From Cryptomeria japonica (Eukaryota > Streptophyta > Pinopsida > Cupressales > Cupressaceae), in assembly GCF_030272615.1 (NCBI RefSeq), contig NC_081415.1, positions 189,121,270-189,185,269 on the forward strand: DNA of 64,000 bases, read 5' to 3'. A program made the translations under genes and the position numbers. Numbering within the stretch: the stretch's first letter is position 1; each line of letters starts with the position of its first letter. Below are positions 12,400 to 23,109 of the stretch, in pieces. Under the pieces are notes generated by a model. The model worked only from the letters and a program-made list of their open reading frames with translations. It did not search any database and was not told the origin of the DNA.

Positions 12400-13640
12400 T
12401 TTGGACCTTTTGAATTTTTGGAGACAAACTTTTGAAATGCAAAGCTAAAGACACAACCTTGGGAAATTGAAATGAAGTTAAGACCTTAAAGGACAAAGGA
12501 CCAAATGACAATAGGACAAATTGACAATGTCTCACCTATATGCTTGGATACTAAGCTAGGTTTGACAAAAATGATATTAATGAAAGGACAAATTTTAGAC
12601 AAGGTCAAGACTCCCTAACAAAAACTTAGGGTATCATCCAAAGTTTTGATTTTTCAAGTTTGACAAACCAAATTTTTGAGACTAAATGCAAGAAGGCAAT
12701 GATTATGACAATGACTTAGGATATGACATGAAAATGATCTAAGGATATGATATGACAAGATGAAGCCAAGACAAGATGACAATACAATGATAAGGATATG
12801 CGAAGACCAATGACTTGGAATATGCAAAATGCAACCTAGGCAAGACCTAATTTTAGCATGACAAGGATAATGCACAAATGTCACCTAAATGGAAATCTAA
12901 CTTGGATATGACAATGAAATGCAAACTTAGGGAAATGATTTTGAACCTAAGTGCAAAATGAGGATGCTTGCAATGAAAAGGACTAAAATGAAGGGAGATG
13001 ACAATATGCCCTAGGACCTAAGTTGGACTATGCAAAACCTAGCCTAAAGTGACATGAATTTTGAAACAAAGATATTCAATGTTTTGACAAGCCATGTTCA
13101 AATGTTGGATGAATACTTGGACAAATTTGGACTTTTGTTTGGATTTTGTTTTGAATTGAAGGTTGTTGATTTTCAAATCCCAAGTTGATTATGAGCATTT
13201 TTGAAAGTTTGTTTTTGGATTTAACCTTTGACAATCACGGAAGACAAAATGTTTGTTTGACTTTGACTGAAGACGATCAAGCACATTGATAACAAATCCT
13301 ATGGCTGGCAAGGGCAATATCTATTGAATCCTCTAACCATAAAATACAACACTCAGTCGGATAGCTAGATGCTTGGTAGCATTGGCTCCCCCTTACAGTG
13401 CACTCACTTCTCGGGCATACCAAGCTTCGAGTTCAAGGGGCATCACTTCCCAAGAACTTGCTATCTCTAACTGAGGAGTACATGAGAGGTGTCTTCGGCA
13501 TGCGCATATCACAATGCTTGAGCCAACAGATACAAAGATTTTGGCATCTAAAAACAAGAGATTCTAGTAAGGGCATCCATTTGGGTGGGTATTGATCCGG
13601 CGAATAAATCATCGCAATACCATTCCAGCACCCGTTGTCT
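12400..13640. other. Element C leader-proximal non-coding region
   Basis: The sequence is repeat-like and rich in AATGACAA/TTGACAA words, with no supported gene. It is part of the element's 5' region. Confidence 0.4.
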
Positions 13641-13721
13641 ACAACTTTCATTGTATCCACATTTATTTAGAGTGGTTCGGAAGATCTTGGCTTTAGCTTG
13701 TCACCACTTTGGGTCGTTCCC
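13639..13721 (-). promoter_or_regulatory. Conserved leader stem in element C
   Basis: The minus strand reads GGGAACGACC, then AGTGGT, a loop of 26 bases, ACCACT, and 21 bases later GAAAGTTGTAG. The same order occurs in element E (31007-31072) with AGCGGT pairing GCCGCT. It lies about 0.5 kb inside the primer site, where packaging or dimerisation signals are found in LTR elements. The function is inferred only from position and conservation. Confidence 0.55.
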
Positions 13722-14240
13722 TCTCACCAATGCCTGTGCGAAATGCCAGGCAAATCGGGAGGTAGGCCCAGTTCTAAGGGTTAAAACATGCAATCAAATT
13801 AAAAACAGACAAAGCATGCATGGTGTTCATTAACCTTTAAGAAATGAAATATGCAACTACTTTAAAAATCGCAAGCAAGATGTTTTAATGAGAGTCTTTG
13901 ACCGCCACCTGCATAAGATTCGTTAGAAGTTGCATTTTTAGTCTTCATCACATGTAACGCCAAGATGTTGCACAAAGAATTAGCACCAAAGAAAAACCAA
14001 AATGCAAGAAACAGAATGAAAACAAACAAATTTGCAAGTAAAAACAACTGATTTCACCTCTGTTTCTGGCCTTGCACAGGCACAGAATGCCTCAACACAG
14101 GCGCATAAAACTCAAACACCGGCGCAGAAAACGTCAACACAGGCACAGAAGTGTCCAGAAAGCTCTGAGTCACCCTATTTCTTGAGTTTTTCACCTGCAA
14201 ACAGCTCAAAAGCACTCAAAACATGGTTAAGGGGTTAGTT

Positions 14241-14256
14241 CACGTCGAGTTCACCA
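14241..14256 (-). promoter_or_regulatory. Element C primer-binding site
   Basis: The minus strand reads TGGTGAACTCGACGTG, four bases inside the 5' LTR. It differs by one base from the element E site (TGGTGAACCCGACGTG). I cannot assign the primer tRNA from memory. Confidence 0.8.
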
Positions 14257-14260
14257 GAAA

Positions 14261-15798
14261 TGTAGATCAAGAAATTGAAAATCATCAAAACAATAGCAAT
14301 TAGGACAACCACAAAACCTAAAGCTGCTATGAAAGCAATCCCAATCCAATCAATGAAGACATAAAGACAAGATATTCAAATCAAATGAAATTGAAACAAA
14401 CCGACGTAGATATCTCCTTCATGTGGCTCCATTGTTCTTCTTTCACCTTCAAATTTGATGTGGATCTCACCTACAAGTACAAAATGCAAGTGGAAAGCAA
14501 GTTGTTGAGAGATGAAATTCACAGTATAAGGTTACTCGAAAATGTGATTGATTTCCCTTCTTTCATTGAAGAAATTCATCCAATTTATAGGCAAATTGGA
14601 GAGAGGACAAGATTAGCATGAAGAGATTTGAAAGGAAATTCAAATCAAGAATGGCAAAATTATGACAAACGTATGACAATTTCTATGCAAGGTGTATGAC
14701 AAATTATGACAAGATTGAAATGCCATTCCCATGACAAAAGGGAAGAGAGAAAATAGCCTCCATGATTGCAACAAATGGAAGCATAAACATAGGAGAAAAT
14801 GAGGGAATGAAATTAGGGGAAATATTAGAAAAATTAAAGAAAATAGGAGAAATAGAAATTAGGTGAATTAATTAATAGGTTTTCATCCATTAATTAATTC
14901 ATGAAAGAGACCTAGGACTAAATAAATAGATTGATTTAACCCACAAAGAAGAAGAAAAGGATTAAATGAACAAATCATAAAACCCTAGAAATAAGAGGAC
15001 AAGGAATTAGGTCAAGACAACAAGAAATTAATTTAGGTTCGATCATGATTCTGATTGGCAAAGGACCAATGTTGATAAATGATTGATATTGGTTGACAAA
15101 AATCAATGACAAATTGACCAAGATTGACAAGGAGATCAAATTGATAGGCGCCAATTGATGAGGAACAATGAATAATAGATCCAAATTGACATGATTGAAA
15201 AGGACAAGGATCGATGACAAATCGATCGCAAAATGACAAGATTGACAAGGACAAGGATTGATGACTAATTGATCACAAAATGACGAGATTGACAAGGACA
15301 AGGATCAATGACGAATCGATCGCAAAATGATGAGATTGACAAGGACAAGGATCGATGATGAATCAATCACAAAATGATGACATTGTCAAGGACAAGGATC
15401 GATGATGAATCGATCGCAAAATGACGAGATTGACAAGTTGATAATCGCAAATGATTACTAACAAGCTAAAGATGATTGAAAGATTGACAAGAGGACAAAA
15501 CCCTAATTCTATCATCGATTAGGATTGACGATGTCCAAAATGATGATAAATGAGCATGCACCATGATGCGACAGGATAAGATCGAGCAAAATCATGACTG
15601 AAGATTGCTATCGACAAGACCTAATTCGAAAGCGAGAAAAATGAGGAATGCAGAAGAAGGACTCGATGCTTGCAAATGATAAAGACCAAGTGCGCAACAT
15701 AGAAGAAATGTTAATGCGATGCAAGAACCCTAAAATAAGGCAATGCGCAAATCTTAAAGTATGACTCCACAAGCGTTGACCATTTTTAGATGTCTACA
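14261..15798 (-). repeat. Element C 5' LTR (1538 bp)
   Basis: On the minus strand it starts TGTAGACATCTAAAAATGG and ends CTTGATCTACA. It contains five 47-bp tandem repeats (15200-15434). Scattered, mostly transition differences separate it from the 3' LTR, so C is older than E. Confidence 0.9.
15200..15434. repeat. 47-bp tandem repeat array, 5 copies, in C 5' LTR
   Basis: This is the same five-unit array as at 6698-6932. The copy number is unchanged between the two LTRs although the unit sequences have diverged, so the array predates insertion. Confidence 0.9.
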
Positions 15799-15803
15799 CT
15801 ATC

Positions 15804-18588
15804 AATTTAAGAATGGGAATTGTATCATCAATAGCCTTATAGGCTTGTGCATTACATTTTGTGATCTTCTTTATTGAATCCAATAAGACCTCTGTTACAT
15901 TTGTAGGTCAGAATTCTAACATTGAAGTGCCAGATGTCTCCCCAACTGTTTTCACAATTTCCTTGTTGTCAGTCGTGGTGATAGCCTTGCTTGATTCTAC
16001 CTCTGGTAGGTCAGTTTGTGTTTGCAATTCAACTAGCAAAGGTTTGGGATTTTCAATTTGTACTGGTGGCACTGTCTTAGTCTGAACCTGTGCCTCAACC
16101 TGTTTCTGTTCCGGTTTCTCCATCTATGTCTCAGAAGGTTTCTTTGAGCTCTCAACTATCGATTTATTACATGTAGTCTTTGTTTGTACTTCCAGTTTCT
16201 CAGTTTGTACCTCTATACTTTCCTTTGTTGATTCTTCTAATGGTTTTTCAGTTTTATCTACTAATTTCTCTAATGATTTGCCAATGGTATCCTCTGTCAG
16301 TTGCTCTGTCTAAGTAGGTTTTTCTAGGTTTATATTTACAGTTTCATTTACCTCAACCTCAGCATCTACAACTAGCGACTCAGTAGTCACATCTTTCTTC
16401 TTATCCTCAATGGTTTCTTTATGAACCAGAACATTTACTTCCTATGTGTCTATATTTACAGTGTACAAAATTTCAAACTCGGGATTTGTATCCTCTAGTG
16501 GAGTCTCCATACTCTCTGTGGTCGGTTGACTGTCAATAGATACTACCGGTGGAATATTCAAAGGAGGTGAAGGTATATTATTAGTTATTTTAAGGCTTGG
16601 AGGACCACCTACCTTACCTTTCCCCTTATCTCTATCCTTTTGATATACCTTAATAGTCTTGGGCCTTTTTAGTTCTTCTTGTTCTTCTTTTGCAACAAAG
16701 AATATGTCCTATCCATCTGCTATTTCTTCATAAACTTCCTTCACTCTACCAGCCATTAGTGCTACATGTTGGTGAGTGGTTGAAAATATAGTCCAGTTTG
16801 CTTCATTTATTAATTAATCAATCTCTTCCGGTGAGTTGACTGGATGAACTGCAAGTAGTTTCTCAATCTTAATTTTCTTATCCAGCTCAACAATGGCTAC
16901 CCTTCTGGCTTCTAGTCTTCTATACAATTCATTGGGTATCTCATCAACAATATCCATCAAAAATTTCTTATAAATATCCAAATGTAAAATCACACTATTT
17001 TCAATGTTTTATTTGTCGTCAGCAGATAGTGTGTCATACAGTTTGCTGATATTCTTCAACTTACCATCCTCTGTAATTTTACTAAGAAGTTTGTCTAGTG
17101 CAGCAATATCTTGTTTCATCTTCTTCTTCTTTGGAGTCATTTTCTTTGTTGGAGGCCTCACTGCCTATTGTTTTTGTCTAGTTCTCTTTGGTGTAGGTGA
17201 GGGTATCGGTGAGGGTTTTCTTTTCCTTTCTACCCTTTTAAATACAGTTGATATGTCACTCTCAGAGGAAGTTCCAACCGGTGAAAGATGAGTTTCCAGT
17301 TGAAGTCCTTCCAAATCACTTTCACTTATACCAGTTTGTTTCAAAACATCTTCCTTAATTGCCTTTGCCTGTCAGGTTCCTTTCCTTATTGTTGCTTCAA
17401 CTTTCTTAACCCTTTTTCTTGACTGAATTCCACTCTCAATTGTTTCTACATTTCCAAAGACTTTCTCAATGGGTTCCTTTGGTGCTTCAAGGAGGGATTT
17501 TGCATAAGTTTCTATGATGTGGTCATCTGTTTCATAGCCCATTTAAATTACCCATATAGTTCTAGGGACAACTGCCTCCATCCAGATTTCATCTTTCTTA
17601 ATTACAAAGCAGATTTCTTTCTGATATTTGTCTACAATTGCTTGTGACAGTCTTATCCTTGTTTTCATTCGAGCTTTTAGTGCATGAAAATGTTCATTTA
17701 AGTTTTTCTCCTTGTTATCTCCCATGTTGTTCAATAAATCCAAGAGTTGCTTTCCTACTGGTATGTCAAAGCCAAAATCTCTTGCACCAATACCAGGTAC
17801 TTGTTTTGTAATGTACAACATTAAACATACAAGTAAATTTCCAAATCCAAAGGTTCCTTTCTTATCTCCCTTTATCTTCTTTATATTGTCTATCAATTCA
17901 TCTTTGAGCCATTCACACACATTTATTCTACCATTATCATTTACCATGTCATATGCACTTTTGATACATAGGCTAGAAACTGAGTTCAACCTATTTTCAT
18001 GTGTAGCCTTGTAGCCTAAAATCATACTAACAAATCTGACATTGATATCCTTCACATCATTTACCCTTAGAGACCTTTTGTCAAAAGTTGCACTGGTTAG
18101 ATTCATCACTGTGTCATTTGAGACCTTCTTTGTTCGTCATGCCTGCTATCGGTGGAAGGTAACCCTGTTACTGCCTTAATGGCTTCCTTAGTGATTTTAT
18201 GGATTGAATCTAACCAAAAGAATTCCCCATGAACTCTACTTAGCACAATTCTTATAATATCCTCAGGAAAATCAGGAATGCTAAGAATATCCACAAAACC
18301 TAGGGTTTCTACTACCTTGTGTTCTGGTTTGACATTACCATCTACATCACAAATCACAGTCCTATGCACATTCTTGATCTCATCATCACCCAATTCCTCT
18401 ATATGATAGTGTATTTACATCCTAGGGTCTTCAACATATACTACTCCCTTAGAAATTTGAGAAAATGCACCTATGTTGTCATCTTTCTTCGTAATTTCGG
18501 GAACCAGTTTAAAAATGGGTCTAGGGCACTTGATAACCTCAATAACAATAGGGTTTGCAATAAATTCAGGAGTGGAGGAGGATGCCAT
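15804..18588 (-). pseudogene. Element B ORF2, N-terminal and middle part (multiple stops)
   Basis: It starts with ATG at 18588-18586 (MASSSTPEF), matching the start of the ORF in element A at 1233. An early TAA follows at about residue 63 (near 18410). The open stretches 18393-18106 and 18109-17543 cover the conserved globular domain, with a frame change between them that falls where A is also shifted. Stops recur through 17540-15800. As in A, a basic Lys/Arg/Pro tract (about 17240-17130) is followed by a Glu/Thr/Lys/Val-rich linker. The reading is broken at 15803/15799 by element C and continues at 5760. The function is unknown, and conservation of layout between two copies argues that it is a real protein family. 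Confidence 0.75.
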
Positions 18589-18932
18589 AGTTATAAATAC
18601 CTCAAACTACCTTAGGGATGAGTGCCTGGATGAACTGCTTCACTTCTTTGCTAAGGATGCCTTCGCTCGGGAATTTTCGCACTCTCAAAGATTTGAATTC
18701 TTGGTGAGTGAAAAAGAAGCCAAAACACTTGCTTTATAATGTTATTTTCTCCAACTCCTGCATTTAATGCTTGTTGATTAAGTCATAACTTAACTCATTT
18801 GCCGATATAGAAGTAATTTCAACTTCGCACCATCAATCGAGGGAATAATAGCATATTTTACATTTTGTTGCTAAACGCCCAAAGGATTTTCCTTCAGTTA
18901 GATGAAGAGTCTCCTGCCGATGGAGTGTTACT

Positions 18933-19994
18933 CTATTCTGTTGGTGGAGGAGTATTCTGATATGACTTTCTGATCCATTGTTTTAAGAATTCTTGCTTTA
19001 CCTCTTCAACCTTTTCTTTACCTTTCAAGCTGGGACCTTTGTTATTTGTCGGTGATGCCTTACTTCTACAAAATTTTGCAATATGTCCAATCTTGTTTCT
19101 AGCATAACAAGTCACATTTTTCTTCTGAATAGCTTTCCCATATCCTATGCCGGTATGTGTTCTGCATTGATTAGATAGGTGTCCAAATCTTCCACAAACA
19201 TAACATCTTACATTCATTCTGCAATTTTCTGAATTATGACCAACTTTGTTGCATTTAGAACATTGATCGGTGGGTGTATTAGTGTTCTGATAATTTCTAG
19301 ATCTACATTGATTTTCTCTATGACCATACTTGTTACAGTTAAAGCATTTCCCATTAAATTTGTAAGCATTAGGTTGTCTTACTTGTTTTCTATGATCATG
19401 TTTGTTTGCAGTACTGGAGCTTTCACCAATTTCAAAGCCAAGGCCATTTGTATCACCATTAGGTTTCTGATTCTTCAGCATGTCATCAAGTTCCTTTGAA
19501 CTTTTCTTGAATTTCTCCTTGTGTTGATTTGCAATGGCCAATTCATTTTCCAAGAAGTCCTTTTGTCTCATGAGTTCAGTTTTATCATGTTCTAAGTGAA
19601 TTAGATCCGTCTTTAGCATATCATTCTCATGACTGAGTCTTAGATTTTCATTTGCAGCATCATTCAGTCTTCTAGTCAAGTCATCTTCATTTTTCTTCTT
19701 ATCTTCAATATCTTTACAAAATCTCATAGTAATATCCTGCATCTCATTTTTTGTTGTATTGATTTCTTGTCTTAGCTTGTTTATCAGATCATTAAGAGTT
19801 TCCTTTTCATCATTGTCATTCTGCATCTTTTCACAAAGTTCTCTTCTCTTGTTCCTTGCAATAGTAAAATTCTCTTGAAGTGCTTGAATGATATCCTGAG
19901 TAGCCTTCAGATCATCTTCAAGTTTGATATTCTTCACCTTTTCTGCATCATAGTCTAAAAGAGTCGTTACCAATTGCTTTGTCAAGTTTTCCAT
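18933..19994 (-). CDS. Element B ORF1: coiled coil plus four zinc knuckles (gag-like)
   Basis: This is an open frame of 353 residues from MENLTKQL, chosen because it is the first Met after the primer site; the frame is open further upstream through the LTR. Residues 15-175 form a long Glu/Lys/Asn coiled coil. Knuckles lie at 217-230, 245-258, 264-277 and 296-309. The first three are canonical CX2CX4HX4C. The fourth reads CYARNKIGH, with the second Cys replaced by Arg, so it should not bind zinc normally. A Lys-rich tail follows. CCHC arrays bind RNA or DNA in retroelement Gag, so a nucleocapsid-like role is inferred. It lies about 60 bases inside the primer site, the usual place for gag. It is the best-preserved gene of the A/B family in the window. 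Confidence 0.85.
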   Translation of the reverse strand: MENLTKQLVTTLLDYDAEKVKNIKLEDDLKATQDIIQALQENFTIARNKRRELCEKMQNDNDEKETLNDLINKLRQEINTTKNEMQDITMRFCKDIEDKKKNEDDLTRRLNDAANENLRLSHENDMLKTDLIHLEHDKTELMRQKDFLENELAIANQHKEKFKKSSKELDDMLKNQKPNGDTNGLGFEIGESSSTANKHDHRKQVRQPNAYKFNGKCFNCNKYGHRENQCRSRNYQNTNTPTDQCSKCNKVGHNSENCRMNVRCYVCGRFGHLSNQCRTHTGIGYGKAIQKKNVTCYARNKIGHIAKFCRSKASPTNNKGPSLKGKEKVEEVKQEFLKQWIRKSYQNTPPPTE

Positions 19995-20051
19995 CTCTAC
20001 CGGTGACAAGATCTTCCTCAAGCTGTTAGGCTTTTGAAAATAGAGGATTAG

Positions 20052-20063
20052 GCTCTGATACCA
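20052..20063 (-). promoter_or_regulatory. Element B primer-binding site (initiator tRNA-Met type)
   Basis: The minus strand reads TGGTATCAGAGC, the standard plant Copia primer site complementary to the 3' end of initiator tRNA-Met, two bases inside the 5' LTR. This places the family with Ty1/Copia-type replication, although the element encodes no Copia pol. Confidence 0.93.
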
Positions 20064-20065
20064 AT

Positions 20066-20843
20066 TGTTAGGATTCCCAAAGATACTGAGAGGGGGGGAT
20101 GAATCAGTATCTGATCGGTATATTAATTTTATTAACTTATAACATGAGAAATATATTAAAACTGTGTACCGGTAAACCTGAAATAATGCAGCAAATAAGA
20201 ACAATACCCACAACATGAAAAACACACCATAACACAGTATTTTAATGAGGAAACCCGATGTGGGAAAAACCTCTGTGGGATTTGTGACCCACAATATTCA
20301 CTTACTGGCCAATAAGGGAATATTACTCTTACAATAGGGGCTTGCACATGCAGGAAGGCCAAGTGCTTAGAGCTCACTGCTCAAATACAAAATGAAGTCA
20401 CACTGACTTACAAAAATGGATTATCCAATGTCTTGTACTACTTCAGATTAGCATCTGCTATGCCAGATTCAGTACGGTTTAAGCTCTGCTACATACATAA
20501 ACCCTTAACCTATAATTTGCATAATAGGTCTGCTATTATCTTCCCATACTTTGCCTATTCCATTCTCCAAAATGATCTACAATGATCTCATACATATATG
20601 AGTCATATTACAATCTACCATATCGGCTTACAAAGATTATACAATTAATTATAAAATATAAATACACAAAATTTCTGTCGACTAGGGTGTCGGTAATCTT
20701 CCTTTTCGATGTCGGTGTTATGTATGCCAGTGTAGAGTCTGCCAGTGCCGGTGCCTGCCTGTATCATAAGATTGCAAGGTTGCCATCAATGAAAATACCT
20801 TCAATCACCTACAATTTCTCATTGGAGTGTGCATTTGCCAACA
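20066..20843 (-). repeat. Element B 5' LTR
   Basis: On the minus strand it starts TGTTGGCAAATGCAC at 20843 and ends CCTAACA at 20066, two bases before the primer site. It matches 4118-4897 over its whole length, with scattered substitutions that I judge by eye to be a few per cent. Confidence 0.9.
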
Positions 20844-21314
20844 TAACTCTACAATTTTGGATTACAAGGAGCTATATAGGGAAACAAGCAAACCTCACCT
20901 TTTGACAGAGGACATAGATGAGGAGATCAGAAAAATACAAAAAGAAATTGATGACATAGCAGATAATATAATTGGTTCATCCGGACTTATATCAGTTTTT
21001 GAGTAGGAAATGGCAGTTTTTGAGGAGACATTAGAGAAACTTGAGAAAGAGAAGGAAGGATAAGGTCAAATGCTTGGGTCCTTAAAAATAAACTTGGTCC
21101 TAAGTTGGACAATCTTATCACTCAGAGAATTGAAATATCTAAGGCATTAGTTCAAGGAGAGTGATCACCAGAGGAACACATGCATTATCTCACTGGCATG
21201 ATCCAACATACTGGGGCAACTTTGAATGATAGCAAAAGGTTTATGCAAAGTTTGAATTTAGTTTTGGTAGATATTTTTCAGATTGTAACCAACCGGTTAC
21301 AGAATTTGAGGTGA
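20844..21314 (+). pseudogene. Element A ORF2, C-terminal coiled-coil part
   Basis: This is the continuation of the ORF that stops being readable at the B insertion. From about 20847 the frame reads a coiled coil rich in Glu/Lys/Ile that aligns with the minus-strand segment 5076-5760 of element B (shared LTED, IADN.IG and KLGPKLD segments). It contains in-frame stops near 21004 and 21060 and a frame change, then ends with IFQIVTNRL and a TGA at 21312-21314. The match on both sides of the insertion shows that A and B are the same family and that B landed inside A's ORF2. Confidence 0.75.
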
Positions 21315-21501
21315 AATTTTTGAACTCGTTTGATTATTTTTGAAAACCTTTGTCATTGATGTCAAAGGGGGAGTAATGGAGAGAAAAATACTTGTACACA
21401 GGAAATCACTTGCTCAGGGGGAGAACATCTTTTTGGAATCTTTTTTACTTCAGTTTTTGGAAACAGTTTTTGGATTTTTCTCATGAGTGTTGCCATCAAG
21501 G

Positions 21502-21515
21502 CCAAAGGGGGAGAT
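21502..21515 (+). promoter_or_regulatory. Element A polypurine tract
   Basis: A purine run, CCAAAGGGGGAGAT, sits immediately before the 3' LTR start. The same string on the minus strand abuts element B's 3' LTR. Polypurine tracts prime plus-strand DNA synthesis in LTR elements. Confidence 0.85.
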
Positions 21516-22303
21516 TGTTGGCATTCTACACTCTTATGAGAATAGTTGATGTTGTCATTGATGGCAACCATCTGGCAACCAATCGGCAAATACAGGCACC
21601 AACAATAGATTTCTACATACACCGACAGGCACTTCACCGACATCGGCAATAATGCATACCAACACTCAAGCCAACATGGAATAAACTTTTGTTTATTGTA
21701 TTTTAATGTAAATATATTTTGTAAGCCAATATGGTACATTGCAATAGACTCATATATGTATGAGATCTTATAGGTCATTTTAAATATGGCATGAGAGATA
21801 GAGAAGAGAGAGATATGATGTATAATTTTGTATAAGGTGATATAGTTGACAACGAAGGTTTTGGTTATTGTCTGAGCTTAAACCGGTACTAAACTTGGAA
21901 TATGAGATGTTTTTTTGAAGCAATATGTTGTATTGGATTTTGATAATCCATTTTGTAGTTAGTTTGACTCTTATTGAGCAGGGAGCTCTAGGCTATTGGC
22001 CTCCCTGCATGTACAGGCCCCCATTGTAAGTAGTATTTATTCATTGACCAGTGAGTAACTATTGTGGGTCACAAATCCCACCGAGTTTTTTCCCACACTG
22101 GGTTTCCTCATTAAATATATTGTGTTATGGTGTGTTTTCTATGTTGTCTTTGTTGTTCTTATTTGCTGCATTAATTCTTATTTACCGGTACACTGCTTTG
22201 GGATGCAAAGTTTTAAATAAGTATAAATATTCTGCTAACCAGTTAGACACTGATTCACCCCCCCCCCCTCTCAGTGTCTTTGGGACTGTCATTGAATCTA
22301 ACA
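21516..22303 (+). repeat. Element A 3' LTR (788 bp)
   Basis: It begins TGTTGGCATTC and ends CTAACA (TG...CA) directly after the polypurine tract. It aligns over its length with the two LTRs of element B in reverse orientation, including the conserved end with a C-run followed by CTCAGTGTCTTTGGGA. It is clearly diverged from B's LTRs, so A belongs to a different subfamily. Confidence 0.85.
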
Positions 22304-22399
22304 CACATCAATATAATGATGATCATGTCCACTCAAAGAGACATGTTCCAACAGTGCAAAAGCTGATACAAAAATGAAACGAATCCCAAAGGCCGCAAA

Positions 22400-22764
22400 G
22401 GCCCACTAAAGTAAAAGAAAAAACAATGTGGATCCCAAATAAAAAATAAGAAATGCATCCAAAATAAGAATCTCTAATGGCATCCAAAATTTCTATTCCA
22501 TAAGCTATACATTCTTCTCCTCCATCTCATAAATCTATTTTGGGTCCCAATGTCCCAAAGCTACCTCTCATAATTCCTCCATCATATCCACATTCTACAT
22601 CCATCTCTCCTCCACTTATCTTACATCTTCTGCAACATGTGCCAATGTTGGTCCTGACAATATCCCCCCATCATGCTCACTTTTCCTCCTTCCATCCAAA
22701 CACTTGTCACTACCACATCCCTTACATTCCCCATCAAAACCATTTAATCCAGGCCTTTGCATAA
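22400..22764 (+). pseudogene. Element D relict of the Ser/Pro-rich ORF
   Basis: The plus-strand sequence aligns with the minus strand of C at 9549-9950 (both encode a TMWIPK-like segment, a GP.VP...PPS segment and a final SFA/AFA before the stop). It is broken by stops before 22540, and only 22540-22764 is open. It shows that D and C are relatives. Confidence 0.5.
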
Positions 22765-22991
22765 TTCCACTCCTTCCTAATAAAGTTGTACCAACACCCG
22801 GTGATCACTCCAAATGGGCTCCTAATACCTTGATATGAAAATTGATGCTTGGTTTCTCCATCCATATCCTTTATCACCTATCTTCCAAATATATTTATCC
22901 CCATCCATCTCCATCCATATATTTCCTCAAAAAATCAGAAAGTTCCAAAAAAAAAGAGAGAAAGAGAAAAACCAATCGTCCAATTGTGAAA

Positions 22992-23047
22992 ACTTGACAA
23001 ACAAGTGCCTTGGACAGGTACCATGATGAAAAACCTGGCAAATAGGT
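22992..23047 (+). promoter_or_regulatory. Tandem hairpins in element D 3' region
   Basis: The hairpins are ACTTG-ACAAA-CAAGT (22992-23006) and ACCTG-GCAAA-TAGGT (23033-23047), with the linker GCCTTGGACAGGTACC between them. The first has a compensated stem change relative to element C. Confidence 0.6.
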
Positions 23048-23109
23048 ATCATGTGTAATTACCCTCATCCTTTTTCTTTCCACGCTTGGGGGCAAAGTTC
23101 TGTTGGACA

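Larger units (their letters stand above)
5761..15798 (-). mobile_element. Element C: Tat-like non-autonomous LTR element, inserted in B
   Basis: It is bounded by LTRs of 1536 and 1538 bp and by perfect 5-bp target duplications, ctatc at 5756-5760 and at 15799-15803. Orientation is minus: the polypurine tract lies at 7297-7307 and the primer site at 14241-14256. The 6.96 kb interior has no protease, reverse transcriptase, RNase H or integrase, only a decayed gag-like coding stretch. Primer site, leader stem, 3' hairpins and polypurine tract match element E, so C is probably mobilised by an E-like Tat element. Confidence 0.9.
4118..20843 (-). mobile_element. Element B: non-autonomous LTR element with initiator-Met primer site, inserted in A
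   Basis: It is bounded by LTRs of 780 and 778 bp, with a primer site at 20052-20063 and a polypurine tract at 4898-4911. The flanking bases are taacc (4113-4117) and taact (20844-20848), a 5-bp target duplication with one mismatch. Element C is inserted inside it. Without C its internal region is about 5.1 kb, all of it accounted for by ORF1, ORF2 and short spacers, so there is no room for a hidden pol. It belongs to the same family as A but runs in the opposite orientation. Confidence 0.9.
1..22303 (+). mobile_element. Element A: non-autonomous LTR element, 5' end off window
   Basis: A occupies 1-4117 and 20844-22303; element B sits between the two pieces. It carries ORF1 (coiled coil and zinc knuckles), ORF2 (unknown), a polypurine tract and a 3' LTR. 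Its 5' LTR and primer site are off the window, but its close relative B has an initiator-Met-type primer site. No pol domain is present. The base pairs after its 3' LTR (cacat, 22304-22308) should be one copy of its target-site duplication. Confidence 0.8.

Noticed and set aside
20066-20294. Upstream in-frame extension of B ORF1
   Set aside because: It is LTR and primer-site sequence; the first Met after the primer site (19994) is the sensible start.
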